From contig NZ_VOAY01000001.1 of the NCBI RefSeq assembly GCF_008369125.1, positions 1,426,001-1,490,000 on the forward strand: a stretch of DNA of 64,000 nt, written 5' to 3'. A program made the translations under genes and the position numbers. Source of the stretch: Allopusillimonas sp008369125 (GTDB lineage Bacteria > Pseudomonadota > Gammaproteobacteria > Burkholderiales > Burkholderiaceae_B). Positions 55,296 to 64,000 of this stretch are shown here, one piece after another (positions within the stretch are counted from its first letter, which is position 1; every line of letters begins with the position of its first letter). The notes beneath the pieces were generated by a model that ran no database searches, was not told where the DNA came from, and saw only the letters and a list, made by a program, of their open reading frames with translations.

Positions 55296-56381
55296 CTATC
55301 CCTCTTCAGCGTCATCATCAGGCGCGTTCGCCACTGCCTTTTTGCGGCGACCCCAACACCAGCGTTTGACGTCAGGCATCGCCCGCAGAACATTCAGCAA
55401 CGAACTGGCCAGTGTCAAAAACCCCGTCAACAACACCAAGGCTATAACCAGTGTGCTTTGATGTTTAACTTTGACCCACCAACTGGCCTGGAAACTGTAT
55501 TTGCCCCCGCCATAACGCTCGATATCCACGCCCTCTGCGGGTGCAAACATTACAACATCCATGGTTTTGTACGCGCTGATATCAGGCTGCGCCGTGGTAA
55601 AGCGCACAAATCCCTTTGGCAACACAAGCGCACCATTTTTATCCCTGACACCGGCTAATACAACCTGGTCTCCAAGCATGAGCGTAGACTCCTCGGCCAA
55701 GGTTCTGCCTGCCAGCGCATCTTCAGATGCCGCAAAAACAGCCAACTGCCCACCTTGCAGCATTTTATTGACGCTCCACGCCACATCATGTCCTACCTTT
55801 GTATGCCCTGCAAATGGTAATACGGTCGTTGAGACTTGCCGCACTTCAGAGCGGGGTCGCCAGCTGACATTGACCTGTGAAGCCAACGGGCGTCGGACTG
55901 AATCGCTTTCATCAGTACTAACAAACCCAAGCGGTCCGCTATCACGTCGTAAAGCCATGTACACCACGCCGGAAGCTTGAGTGGATATTTTGACGTTTAT
56001 CGGGTTTCCAACGTCAGCAGTTAAATCCAACAGCTGTTTGTTTGCCGTATCAGGCCATTTCAGCGCTTGCCAAGCCTGGCTGCCACAGGCATTTTCATGT
56101 GTCTCTGGGCCCTCTACCGCTTTTTGTCGACCAGGTAGTCGCTCACAGACAAGTGCCTGCCCAATGTCCCATTGGGTGCGGCCTACCAGTTTAATGTCAA
56201 TAATCTCAGTCTGCGCAGTCAGGCTTAGCTGCCAGGAGGCATGTGCTCGCAAAATATTAAACAGCGCAATTACGACAACCAGTAACAAACCCAAGAACAA
56301 AAACACCTGAATCTTGGCCATAACCCAAGACGTCCTGTTTGCGCCGGCCTTATCCGCAGGTAAAACCGGCTCATCCATCAT
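55296..56381 (-). CDS. Two-helix envelope protein of the protease operon
   Basis: A 361-residue protein with membrane segments near residues 24-44 and 310-335 and a large periplasmic domain between them. A Lys/Arg-rich cytoplasmic tail (CWGRRKKAVANAPDDDAEEG) closes the protein. The periplasmic part contains two cysteines likely to be disulfide-bonded (CERLPGRQ and ENACGS). No family is recognised. It overlaps the upstream gene by ATGA and is followed within 5 bp by the protease gene, so co-expression is very likely. The topology suits a scaffold or sensor anchoring a protease. Confidence 0.68.
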   Translation of the reverse strand: MMDEPVLPADKAGANRTSWVMAKIQVFLFLGLLLVVVIALFNILRAHASWQLSLTAQTEIIDIKLVGRTQWDIGQALVCERLPGRQKAVEGPETHENACGSQAWQALKWPDTANKQLLDLTADVGNPINVKISTQASGVVYMALRRDSGPLGFVSTDESDSVRRPLASQVNVSWRPRSEVRQVSTTVLPFAGHTKVGHDVAWSVNKMLQGGQLAVFAASEDALAGRTLAEESTLMLGDQVVLAGVRDKNGALVLPKGFVRFTTAQPDISAYKTMDVVMFAPAEGVDIERYGGGKYSFQASWWVKVKHQSTLVIALVLLTGFLTLASSLLNVLRAMPDVKRWCWGRRKKAVANAPDDDAEEG

Positions 56382-57124
56382 GGGGTGCCGCCATAAAGAA
56401 CAGTTACAGAAGCCTTGGGCAATTCACGTCCGTAAATTTCGCGCTCTATGGTGACTTCAGCCGCGCCTTTTAAAGCAGCCGGCACGTCAACATTGCAGAC
56501 GTAATCAAAGCTAGTGCGTCGCCCTTCAACGGGTACACAATCGACGGCATTCTGATCGGAAAATGATGCATACACATCGGTGGCATTGAACGAATTAATG
56601 TACAAACGCAGTTGATGCTGTTCAGCAGAATCAGAACGATGCACCACATAGGTATTGCCAGTGGGCGCATCACACGACCCGTTGGCAGCCTGGACGGCGA
56701 CTTCTAAATTTGCGTATTTAGCGAGAAAAGGCAGTTGTAGAGATTTTTTATACGGTAGTAAAACAATATCACCAGGCTGCGTATCTGGCGGGAACACATA
56801 CTGATTACTGGCCATGTATACGCCATCTCGCGTCAGAACGCTCAGACAGACTTCAGACGCGGCAGAATTCGCTTCGCTTATGATGGCTAGACTGCCCAGC
56901 GCCTTGCCATCTATCACGCTGTTATCAGAAACACCAACGATTACTGCGCCGCTCACCACAACATCCTGACTTATGGTTTCGTTAAAAACCCCTTTAAGTG
57001 TAGCCATTTTTGGCGGAGCCGCGATTGCCACACTGCTGGCAGCCGATGCAACGGCAAGCAACACCCGCGCAAGCACATGCCACCGCATACTTGGACCTGG
57101 TTCAGGCAGAAAGAGCTTCGGCAT
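56378..57124 (-). CDS. Exported beta-rich protein of the protease operon
   Basis: A 248-residue protein with a signal peptide (about residues 15-35, ending AIAAPP). The mature part is Val/Ser/Asp-rich with at least four cysteines (EVCLSVL, GSCDAPT, VDCVPV, DYVCNV). That composition suits a disulfide-stabilised beta-sandwich. It overlaps the membrane-protein gene by four bases. No family is recognised. Confidence 0.65.
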   Translation of the reverse strand: MPKLFLPEPGPSMRWHVLARVLLAVASAASSVAIAAPPKMATLKGVFNETISQDVVVSGAVIVGVSDNSVIDGKALGSLAIISEANSAASEVCLSVLTRDGVYMASNQYVFPPDTQPGDIVLLPYKKSLQLPFLAKYANLEVAVQAANGSCDAPTGNTYVVHRSDSAEQHQLRLYINSFNATDVYASFSDQNAVDCVPVEGRRTSFDYVCNVDVPAALKGAAEVTIEREIYGRELPKASVTVLYGGTP

Positions 57125-57193
57125 GCTTGCTCCTTACAGCAATGCAGGGCAAGTACCCTGCATTTGCTCGAGGTTTACGTGCTTTGTGTCAGA

Positions 57194-57547
57194 CTATTTA
57201 CGCCAATACTCGTTAGCGGCGGCAATGGTCTGGAAATGCGTAGCCACAACATGAGAGACGGCGATCAGGCTGTTGGCATCATGAGCATAACTCGGGCGTA
57301 GTGCTTTGCGAACAGCTGGGTCAGTTTGGGTGGTTGCCACACCCTTTTGCGACAACTTTACCGCAAGGGCGAAGCCTGCTTCAGGTGTTTCTGTAATAAG
57401 CGTGGCCAAGCCTGCTTTTTGCATTTCAGGCTTGTCTTGGGCAGAGGCAATACTGATATAGCCTATGGCCAAGGTCACTGCCAACAACGACGTAAAGAGA
57501 AATCGCTTTGGCATCCATGTACATCGCCGATATACGGTCGTATTCAT
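57194..57547 (-). CDS. Small exported protein heading the protease operon
   Basis: A 117-residue protein with a long signal region ending SIASAQ near residue 36. GGGGGATGA precedes the ATG at 57547, and an internal ATG at 57514 is the alternative. The mature 80 residues are helical, with no cysteine and no recognised domain. It lies 69 bp upstream of the next gene and shares its direction. It is the first gene of the envelope operon. Confidence 0.58.
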   Translation of the reverse strand: MNTTVYRRCTWMPKRFLFTSLLAVTLAIGYISIASAQDKPEMQKAGLATLITETPEAGFALAVKLSQKGVATTQTDPAVRKALRPSYAHDANSLIAVSHVVATHFQTIAAANEYWRK

Positions 57548-57764
57548 TTTGTCATCCCCCTAAAAAGTACTGTTTATTGCACAGAATTTTATGGCGTCTT
57601 GAAAAAGGCCACGGCGTAAAAAGCAAACTTCATCAACCCCATGCTAGCGGGAGGTGCTCCACACCGTCAACAGGGGTATTAGGGCGTACCAGTTTCGCGA
57701 AAATGCCCACCTAGCCGCGATTGATCTCGCTGTGCTGAAGTAGTCAGCACCACCATGACTGGTT

Positions 57765-60700
57765 CTACTCTGCGGTAGTGACCGCTACGGACGCAGCGTG
57801 CGTTGACACGGCATCGTCAGCCGCCCCACCAATCAATGGCAATAAGCGGGACAATACGTTTACCTGACTCATTTGGCTTACTGTGGCCACATCGGTACAA
57901 AACAAACTCTCGTTACCTACGACTACTGCCAGCGCCTGGGCACGCGAAATGGCAACATTGATGCGGTGTATATCAAAGAGAAAATCAATGCCGCGCGGCG
58001 ACTCTGACGCATCGCTGGTACACAGGCTAAAAAAGACGACAGGTGCTTCTTGCCCCTGAAACTTGTCGACACTACCTACACGGGCCTGCGGCCCAAGCGC
58101 TTGCTGTAGTTTATTAACCTGGTGGTTATAAGGTGCGACAAAAAGCATGTCATCCCATGTAATGGGCCGCGTGCTGCCGTCCTTGGCAATAAACTGTCGC
58201 TGCAGACACTGCGCAGCAAGCTTGGCAATAACTTCAACCTCTTCATCGCTGGCCTGCGTGTTTCCCTGATGTGCCATGGGCACAAAGACCACACCCGCGC
58301 TCTTGTCTAGATTACCTTCATAGCCTTCTGGCACAATAACTTGCTGTCGGTCGTTATTGGCGTCAGCCTTTAACTGGCCCTGGTAAATGGCGTGGCTAAT
58401 ATAGTGGTTAACGGCAGAATGCATACGAAACGTCGTATCAAGAAACACGCCCATGTGCTCGGGAATAATCGGTGAATCATGCAGCAAATAATCGAGTATC
58501 GACAAACCACTGTCTGCCGGGTGTGAACCCTGCGACGGTTGCCCCAACTGCATTTGATCGCCCATTAACACAAGGTTTTTTGTGGCCCGGCTCATGCCCA
58601 ACAGGTTGGCCACCGATACCTGCCCGGCCTCATCGATAAACAGATAATCGAGCTGGTCCACCATCTCGTCGCGGCAAAAACCCCAGGCTGTGGTTCCAAT
58701 GACGCAGCCGGGTTCCACGCATGATGCGATGGCTTCGTTCTTGGTCACTACAATGCCATTGCCCGTGACCTCAGGCCCGGTGTCTTTGGTGCAATAACAC
58801 TGCACGGCAATCGCTTCCGTACGACAGTACTCGGCGACACCCACCAACAGGTTGTTGATTGCCTTGTGGCTATTGCTGCTAATACCGATACGCTTACCTT
58901 GCTTTACCAGGTGAGCAATAATGTGTTTACCTGTGTAGGTTTTACCCGACCCCGGTGGGCCTTGCAGGGTAAGGTAGCTGCCGTCCAGGCGCTCAACGGC
59001 GCTAATCACCTGGGCCAATCGTTCGCCAGGCTCAGACGCCGCGACTATCGGGCCGCCATCATGCAACGAGATACGCGGCGGATCACGCCGTAAAAAAGCA
59101 AGAATGGCGGCGTCGCCCAAAACACCCTCCTCATAGCGCTTGACCATATCGTCAATTGCCTTCTGGATGGCTCCGGGGTTCACGTACTCATCGGGTATCA
59201 GCGAGATCAGGTCACCCGGATCATTGGCAGACTGCACCACACACAAGCCTTCTTTCAGGTTGGACATGTCCGCCAGGAACGTGACCTTGCGCAACGGCTC
59301 TTCCAATAGATACATGGACGACTGACGTGGCGTCTTGAATTCTTGATTGGGGTTGAAGCGGTATTCGTAGGCCAGATTTCTGGCTCTGGTAGTGGGCTTG
59401 AACGCTTCTCGCCCAGTACGGCGGCAGTTGGCAAGACAATCAATATCGTCTTCAAGCTCGTCATGACTCAAGCCCAGGCGATCAAACAAGCGCCAAAAAG
59501 TGGGCTTGCTTTCACGACGATGAAACTCAAGCATCCACGCCAGGTTCTCGGTAATACGCGCCTGATCTTCAGGTTCTGTCTCGGCTCGCGCTAATAAACG
59601 GTCACGGCGTTGGGTGCGTTCCGTGATTTCGTCGCTGGTTGGTGGTTCTATCAGCTCGAGCTGGCCGCTGTAAACAAGGCCATGAACGTGCTGCTGCTCA
59701 CGCAACCAGATGGTAAGTTCTTGCGTTGAGTTGCAGTCATCAATGTTGTAGTCGCGAATGTCTTTCAAGATGGCCGACGTTTGCCAGGTATTGCCTTCTT
59801 GCCCTTGCTGGTGCAGGTTGCGCCACTGCTCGTAAACAACGACTGAGTCTCCGCCGCTACCCACCGCTGTGTCGCGTTTGCCGCGATATAAGTGCTCAAT
59901 ATTCTTGATCGAATACTTGGGTTCACCAACGCGAAGGCCGCCCTTCACGATTTTGTACAAATCTATAAATACATTGTTGCGCAACAGCTGATCAACCTCG
60001 TGCTCACCAATGCCGTAACGCCCCATCAACCGCCGGCACGCGGCGATCTCATAGTTGGCGTAGTGGTAAATGTGCATGGTCGGGTCACGTAGCCAGCGCT
60101 CATACACCCAGTGGATAAAATCACTGAATGCCTGTTTTTCTTGCTCGCGGTCATGTGCCCAGAAATCCTTGAACTGGCGTTGACCGGCGTCATCCAGGTA
60201 GGTGCAGCCCCATAAATACTCAAGCCCGCCCTCATCCAGCGGAAACCCTTCAATATCGAAAAACACATCCAGATCAGAATGCGGGGGCAACAGCACAAGC
60301 CCTGCTTCAGGTTGTTCAGGGTCTGGCGGCAGCACTTCAAACAACGGCTTTTCTTGGCCTTGGCTGGCTAACTGAATAGCCGCCTGCGCCTTGAGTTTTG
60401 CCATGGTTTCGCTGCTGACACCGCGCACATGCTCAGCCTTTGCGTCAATGAGTTGCCGGCATGTAGAAATACCTGCCCGGTTTAGTTTTTTGACCTGAGA
60501 GCGCGAAATATTGGCTACAAGTGAAAGGTGGTCTTTATCTTGCAGTAACTGCGCGGCGTATTCAGACCATCGGCCATGGCTTTTTGAATCAGCCGGGTCA
60601 GGCATGGCTGTGGAATCAAAAGCTTCTTGCTCCGCCAGAAAGCGGGCCTTTAGGGCCAGGTAATAGTAGAAGTAGTTTTCGGTCTTCAGGCGCATGCATT

Positions 60701-61250
60701 CTTGATTACCCAGAGCAACCACAATGTGGTCGGCACGCCGCCCTTGCAAGGCCTGGAGCATTTCTACATAACAGCAAAGCTGAACTACAAAATACGGCTT
60801 AACCGAGGACGCCAGCTTGGTGTCCCACACTTCGTAATGGTAATCGCCTAACGTGCTGGCGCCAGCCACCTTAACCAGAAAATCGGCATGGCCTCTAAAC
60901 GGCGGCAACTGCAATACAGCCTGATAGATAACATCAGCGCCAGACTGCATGGCTTCATGGGTTGCCTGCAGTTTTACAGCGATATTTTTGTTGGCACCGT
61001 CGCCCACACTACCTATATCAACAACCCGGAGGCCTTGGGCCTGAAACTGGCCCAACAGCCCACTTTCATGAACCAGCCCTTTTTCAGCCAGCATGGTATT
61101 CAGGGCATCATCCTCATCCCGCTGTGGTGCATCTTGCGGACACTCCAGTGCCCATCGCGTCATCCACGAGGCGAATGGGCTAGCCATGAAGGTGGTCAAA
61201 TCGCTTGGGGAGAAAACGAGGTCTTGCTGGTTTCTATACATATATGGCAC
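57765..61250 (-). CDS. TM0106-type RecB-like nuclease fused to SF1 DNA/RNA helicase
   Basis: A 1161-residue protein. The N-terminal half has a PD-(D/E)XK RecB-like nuclease domain (roughly residues 5-230, with GHADFLVKV and YEVWDTKLASSVKPYFVVQL) and an RNase H-like exonuclease segment (LDVFFDIEGFPLDEGGLEYL near 335). The C-terminal half is a Upf1/Dna2-class helicase: GPPGSGKTYTGKHI (Walker A, near 765), LFIDEAGQVSVANLLGM (Walker B), VDKFQGQEAPVVFFSL (motif V) and RINVAISRAQALAVVVG (motif VI). Such fusions process DNA ends and R-loops, and some relatives occur with defence genes. It stands alone here. Confidence 0.9.
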   Translation of the reverse strand: MPYMYRNQQDLVFSPSDLTTFMASPFASWMTRWALECPQDAPQRDEDDALNTMLAEKGLVHESGLLGQFQAQGLRVVDIGSVGDGANKNIAVKLQATHEAMQSGADVIYQAVLQLPPFRGHADFLVKVAGASTLGDYHYEVWDTKLASSVKPYFVVQLCCYVEMLQALQGRRADHIVVALGNQECMRLKTENYFYYYLALKARFLAEQEAFDSTAMPDPADSKSHGRWSEYAAQLLQDKDHLSLVANISRSQVKKLNRAGISTCRQLIDAKAEHVRGVSSETMAKLKAQAAIQLASQGQEKPLFEVLPPDPEQPEAGLVLLPPHSDLDVFFDIEGFPLDEGGLEYLWGCTYLDDAGQRQFKDFWAHDREQEKQAFSDFIHWVYERWLRDPTMHIYHYANYEIAACRRLMGRYGIGEHEVDQLLRNNVFIDLYKIVKGGLRVGEPKYSIKNIEHLYRGKRDTAVGSGGDSVVVYEQWRNLHQQGQEGNTWQTSAILKDIRDYNIDDCNSTQELTIWLREQQHVHGLVYSGQLELIEPPTSDEITERTQRRDRLLARAETEPEDQARITENLAWMLEFHRRESKPTFWRLFDRLGLSHDELEDDIDCLANCRRTGREAFKPTTRARNLAYEYRFNPNQEFKTPRQSSMYLLEEPLRKVTFLADMSNLKEGLCVVQSANDPGDLISLIPDEYVNPGAIQKAIDDMVKRYEEGVLGDAAILAFLRRDPPRISLHDGGPIVAASEPGERLAQVISAVERLDGSYLTLQGPPGSGKTYTGKHIIAHLVKQGKRIGISSNSHKAINNLLVGVAEYCRTEAIAVQCYCTKDTGPEVTGNGIVVTKNEAIASCVEPGCVIGTTAWGFCRDEMVDQLDYLFIDEAGQVSVANLLGMSRATKNLVLMGDQMQLGQPSQGSHPADSGLSILDYLLHDSPIIPEHMGVFLDTTFRMHSAVNHYISHAIYQGQLKADANNDRQQVIVPEGYEGNLDKSAGVVFVPMAHQGNTQASDEEVEVIAKLAAQCLQRQFIAKDGSTRPITWDDMLFVAPYNHQVNKLQQALGPQARVGSVDKFQGQEAPVVFFSLCTSDASESPRGIDFLFDIHRINVAISRAQALAVVVGNESLFCTDVATVSQMSQVNVLSRLLPLIGGAADDAVSTHAASVAVTTAE

Positions 61251-61403
61251 ATACCGCTACGCGTATGTGGAAGACAGTCAGGAGCGAATGCCTTACCGAC
61301 ACTTCAATTGGGAGGCATGCCCGAGAAAAATGAGCGTCACCTTGTCACTTTGGTCGGTGATACAGACGAAAACACCAACGATGGGAGCGATCAATACCTC
61401 ACT

Positions 61404-61715
61404 CTAGCGCGGGCAATCAAAATTATAGGTGCCTACGGGCTTGCCATTTTCGGCGAACTTTAGCTCAATTTGGCACTTGTCTTCGTTGCTGACACTTATC
61501 GAAAAGCGCGACAAGGCCGTTGCCTGGTTTGCCACCACCTGCACCCCACCACTTTGGCTTACTTGCGACGAGCCACCGCGACCTTCTTTTTTGGCATTTA
61601 GCGCGTACTCAAGCTTGCCACTTTTGTCGCTTTTAACGTAGGGAATAACCACGCTTGGATGCGTGTCAGGTACGGTTTCGAGCCAAACCTGTAGATTGAA
61701 GTCAGCCACCATCAT
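61404..61715 (-). CDS. csgH: CsgH-like curli assembly protein without signal peptide
   Basis: A 103-residue protein. Residues 48-80 (GRGGSSQVSQSGGVQVVANQ, then ATALSRFSISV) match the CsgC/CsgH pattern, in which the chaperone inhibits premature amyloid formation of CsgA in the periplasm. Two cysteines (DKCQIEL, NFDCPR) may form a disulfide. A strong AGGAG lies 6 nt before the ATG at 61715, and the first residues MMVADFNLQVWLETVP contain no export signal. Known family members are exported, so either export differs or the true start lies elsewhere. It is downstream of the curli terminator. Confidence 0.68.
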   Translation of the reverse strand: MMVADFNLQVWLETVPDTHPSVVIPYVKSDKSGKLEYALNAKKEGRGGSSQVSQSGGVQVVANQATALSRFSISVSNEDKCQIELKFAENGKPVGTYNFDCPR

Positions 61716-61837
61716 TATGTGCTCCTGAAAACATTACTTTAGTTTATTTCAATTAGGGACGGTGCTCTATTGGAACGTGTTCCGTGCATGATGAACGCGA
61801 TGCCGTATGGGGCGGGTGAAGATCGCCCCCCCGTCCT

Positions 61838-61883
61838 GTGAAAAAAGAAAAAAAGGGAGTGCGCCACTGCGGCACACTCCCTC
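61838..61883 (-). terminator. Terminator of curli operon
   Basis: The arms AGGGAGTG (61854-61861) and CACTCCCT (61875-61882) flank a short, partly paired loop. On the minus strand the stem is followed by a long run of T interrupted by one C. It lies about 30 bp past the csgA stop. Confidence 0.9.
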
Positions 61884-61911
61884 TCCTACTACATCATTAC
61901 ATAAGAATAGC

Positions 61912-63084
61912 TTACATCTGAATGGCTGTAGCGACGTTGCCATTACCACTTTGAGTGACGGTGGCTACGCCTGAAACAGTAGTACTCGACTGGGAGACAT
62001 AAGCTGCATTCAAGTTGCCCGACTGCATTACATTAGCTGTCTGAATGATGCCTGCGCCATTACCCGACTGATTAACGACAGCCAGCTCAAGAAAGCCAGA
62101 CTGTGTCACATTAGCGATATGGCCTTTACCACCCTGTGTGATGAACGCTGCCTCAAGGCTACCGGACTGGATCACATTGGCTTGAAGTACAGCACCACTT
62201 TGATCGACGTGCGCGGTGTTCAAAGCGCCCGACTGTGTCACATTAGCGTCATTGTAGCTGCCGACCTGCGAGACATTAGCTGTATTGCCAAAGCCTGATT
62301 GGATGACAGTAGCCGTCTCCATCGACCCGCGCTGGTAGATATCGGCTGTATGGCGCGCGCCTGACTGATCTATAGTGGCGGTTTTAGGAAGGTTAGAACC
62401 TACCTGAGTGATCGAAGAAGAGTCGTGATCGCCGGTATCCGTAATGGAAGCGGTGTTATAGCCTTGCGACGGGTTAAATTGTGCGCTCTGATCAATGATG
62501 GCATTGCCATTTGTGGCGCCATTTTGTTCAATCGTTGCCGTTTGATAAGAGCCGACTTGGGTGATGGAGGCATTGTTGTCGCTACCGTAACCACCGTAAG
62601 AGTTGGCATTGATCGTGGCGACTAGCTTAGTACCGTCCTGCTGGCTGATGGTACCTGTATTTGAATTACCGTTTTGATAAATCAAACCATAAACGCCAGG
62701 ATCGCTGCCAGCAGGTGCGCCGACATTGCTCTGGGTTATGCTCCCTGTGTTGCGGCTACCCCAATTGGTGATATGCCCCTGTGCACCATTGCCATTATCG
62801 ACTTGGGTGATTGAGCTTGTGTTGCGGTTGGCACCAGGAAGCTCATTTATGACAGCGTTCGCGAAGCTAACGTTACCGTCTTGACCGATTGTGCCGGTGT
62901 TGCGGTTGCCCTGTTGGTTGATGGTCGCTGTGTTATTTCCCAAGTGCGAATTTTCCTGCTGGGCGGTAGCAGTATTCAGCGATCCTGGCTGGTCGATGAC
63001 GATGCTGGAGCTGGCGGCCATTGATGTGCCGGCACCAAAGGCGAGGGTCAGGCCCAGCGCCAGAGCTGATAAATTGGTTTTCAT
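61912..63084 (-). CDS. csgA: Long curlin CsgA-like amyloid subunit
   Basis: A 390-residue secreted amyloid protein, the likely main curli fibre subunit. The signal peptide starts MKTNLSALALGLTLAFGAG. The mature part is made of about twenty curlin-type repeats of roughly 18-25 residues, with the pattern (S/N)xxTxxQxGxxNxA and conserved Gln/Asn/Gly (examples: TATINQQGNRNTGTIGQ and NDANVTQSGALNTAHVDQ). E. coli CsgA has five repeats, so this protein is far longer. The chosen ATG at 63084 gives a normal signal peptide; an upstream in-frame start would not. It is downstream of csgB and before a strong terminator. Confidence 0.92.
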   Translation of the reverse strand: MKTNLSALALGLTLAFGAGTSMAASSSIVIDQPGSLNTATAQQENSHLGNNTATINQQGNRNTGTIGQDGNVSFANAVINELPGANRNTSSITQVDNGNGAQGHITNWGSRNTGSITQSNVGAPAGSDPGVYGLIYQNGNSNTGTISQQDGTKLVATINANSYGGYGSDNNASITQVGSYQTATIEQNGATNGNAIIDQSAQFNPSQGYNTASITDTGDHDSSSITQVGSNLPKTATIDQSGARHTADIYQRGSMETATVIQSGFGNTANVSQVGSYNDANVTQSGALNTAHVDQSGAVLQANVIQSGSLEAAFITQGGKGHIANVTQSGFLELAVVNQSGNGAGIIQTANVMQSGNLNAAYVSQSSTTVSGVATVTQSGNGNVATAIQM

Positions 63085-63150
63085 AATGTTATCTCTCGCT
63101 ATAAGTGTAGGCCGAAAATAAAGAAGCAACCCAGTGGCCATTAGGCTAGG

Positions 63151-63684
63151 TTACGGTTGAACAACTGTGAAAGAGCCACCAAAACCGATCTGCGTAACAG
63201 CGATGGTTTGGTTTCCCAACTGCGTAATATCGATTTGATTGTGGCCGCCAATTTGTGCGGCGGCGGCGGTGTTTCCGCCGTTGTTCTGATTAATATTGAT
63301 TTGGTTTTGGAAACCCATCTGGCCGGTGGCCGCCAGATTTCCATCCCCATTTTGAGTAATGCGTGCCGAGTTATCGGCGCCGAACAATTGCACGACTGCT
63401 GCCATGTTGTCAGAACCATTCTGCAGAATCTGTGCTTCGCTATTGACGCTCGCAGATGTTTGCAGAATCCGTGCATGCTGGTTGGCACCGCTGCCCTGGG
63501 TAATTAACGCCTTGTTCACCTGGCCACTTTGGGATATGGTTGCGGTCGAACTGTTGGTGCCGGAAAGCTCGCTGGGTGCCAGATCCATCATCGAACCCAG
63601 ATCAGAGGCATAGGCGCCCGACGCGAGCACGCAAACACTTGCCACAAGCGCTAAACGAATACGTTGAATACGTTTGTTATTCAT
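63151..63684 (-). CDS. csgB: CsgB-like curlin nucleator
   Basis: A 177-residue exported protein with signal peptide MNNKRIQRIRLALVASVCVL, ending SGAYA. It has about six curlin repeats (ATISQSGQVNKALITQGSGA, ARITQNGDGNLAATGQ, IDITQLGNQTIAVTQ). The shorter length, the non-repeat N-terminal segment and the position before csgA suggest the nucleator CsgB. It starts within the stop codon of the csgG gene (ATGA overlap), so the two are coupled. Confidence 0.87.
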   Translation of the reverse strand: MNNKRIQRIRLALVASVCVLASGAYASDLGSMMDLAPSELSGTNSSTATISQSGQVNKALITQGSGANQHARILQTSASVNSEAQILQNGSDNMAAVVQLFGADNSARITQNGDGNLAATGQMGFQNQININQNNGGNTAAAAQIGGHNQIDITQLGNQTIAVTQIGFGGSFTVVQP

Positions 63685-64000
63685 GGATTACTCCAGGAAA
63701 GAGATTTGTAGTCAGCAGCAGCGAAATCAGTTCCGTTGGCTGCCCCGCTTACGGTCTTCGACGGAACTTCCTCTACATAGGTGCTCTCTTTATTCAAATA
63801 ATGCTGAATAACAGGGTTGTCCCAGTCTTGCGGGTTCTTCAGTACCCACAAATTGTCTTTAACGCCACCCACGATTAAGTGCGCAACTGCCGCTTCAACC
63901 GCTTCTTGCACGCACAGCTGCGCGGGCTCGTTGCTGGTAATGCCGCCTTCAATTTGAAGCAAGTCGTTGAAGTTCACGAACTTGAAGACGCTAGGATGTA
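63681..64000 (-). CDS. csgG: CsgG-like curli secretion pore, C-terminal part (continues off window)
   Basis: The 106 visible C-terminal codons (frame open to the window edge) read FKFVNFNDLLQIEGGITSNE, then PAQLCVQEAVEAAVAHLIV and KDNLWVLKNP. They align with the end of CsgG, the outer-membrane lipoprotein pore for curlin export, including its TSNEP motif and the final helix before LWxLKN. The lipobox and barrel strands lie outside. A gene order of csgG-csgB-csgA on one strand, coupled at csgG-csgB, is a compact curli operon. Confidence 0.88.
   Translation of the reverse strand, partial: HPSVFKFVNFNDLLQIEGGITSNEPAQLCVQEAVEAAVAHLIVGGVKDNLWVLKNPQDWDNPVIQHYLNKESTYVEEVPSKTVSGAANGTDFAAADYKSLSWSNP

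Overview
The window looks like a chromosomal segment of a betaproteobacterium, most likely order Burkholderiales and close to the Alcaligenaceae. This is inferred from the moderately high GC content, the long (E. coli-type, 445-residue) ArgG, the RND, LemA/M48, SPFH/NfeD and Sfu-type ABC loci, and a curli locus with csgH instead of csgC. The genus cannot be fixed from the sequence alone.

Region 1 (1-1742) carries argG and its terminator. Region 2 (1943-20223) is a genomic island flanked by a 145-bp direct repeat. The repeat contains the promoter side and the 5' 48 nt of tRNA-Ala(CGC). The left copy is a truncated tRNA; the right copy is continuous with the intact tRNA at 20176-20251. From left to right the island holds a tyrosine integrase, an AlpA-like regulator, small unknown genes, a primase-helicase broken by an in-frame TGA, and a 275-bp iteron-rich block with a perfect 32-bp inverted repeat that looks like a replication origin. 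After these come an IS66 remnant, a four-gene archaic (Csu-type) chaperone-usher pilus operon, an old-yellow-enzyme/FeS/FAD oxidoreductase, and an inactivated IS1182-like element. The replication and mobility genes are decaying; the pilus and oxidoreductase genes are open.

Region 3 (20500-27200) is accessory. It has an ATP-grasp ligase of the MvdD type preceded by a 201-residue protein with two copies of one domain and an acidic, Cys-rich tail, which is a candidate unusual graspetide (RiPP) locus. It also has an IS3 remnant, a small membrane protein, a secreted HExxH metalloprotease-like protein, a DUF2501 protein and a PrlF-YhaV toxin-antitoxin pair. Region 4 (27900-36000) holds an RND efflux adaptor and pump without an outer-membrane channel, then lemA, an M48 membrane protease with a long C-terminal extension, and a SAM methyltransferase.

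Region 5 (36250-41750) is a LodA/LodB-type gene set: a Tat-exported small protein, a LodA-like quinoprotein, its LodB-like flavoprotein, a diheme cytochrome c and a small exported protein. The cytochrome suggests dehydrogenase chemistry feeding a respiratory chain, and the expected CTQ cysteine is not obvious. Region 6 (42200-53300) is mostly housekeeping and transport: SPFH/NfeD, an MFS pump, small membrane proteins, an Fe(III)-type ABC importer and a TIGR01777 epimerase. It ends in a (TTGCC)13 microsatellite. Region 7 (53500-64000) contains an unrecognised four-gene envelope operon with a trypsin-like protease, a 1161-residue RecB-like nuclease/SF1 helicase fusion, and a curli operon (csgG partial, csgB, a long csgA) followed by a csgH-like gene that has no signal peptide.
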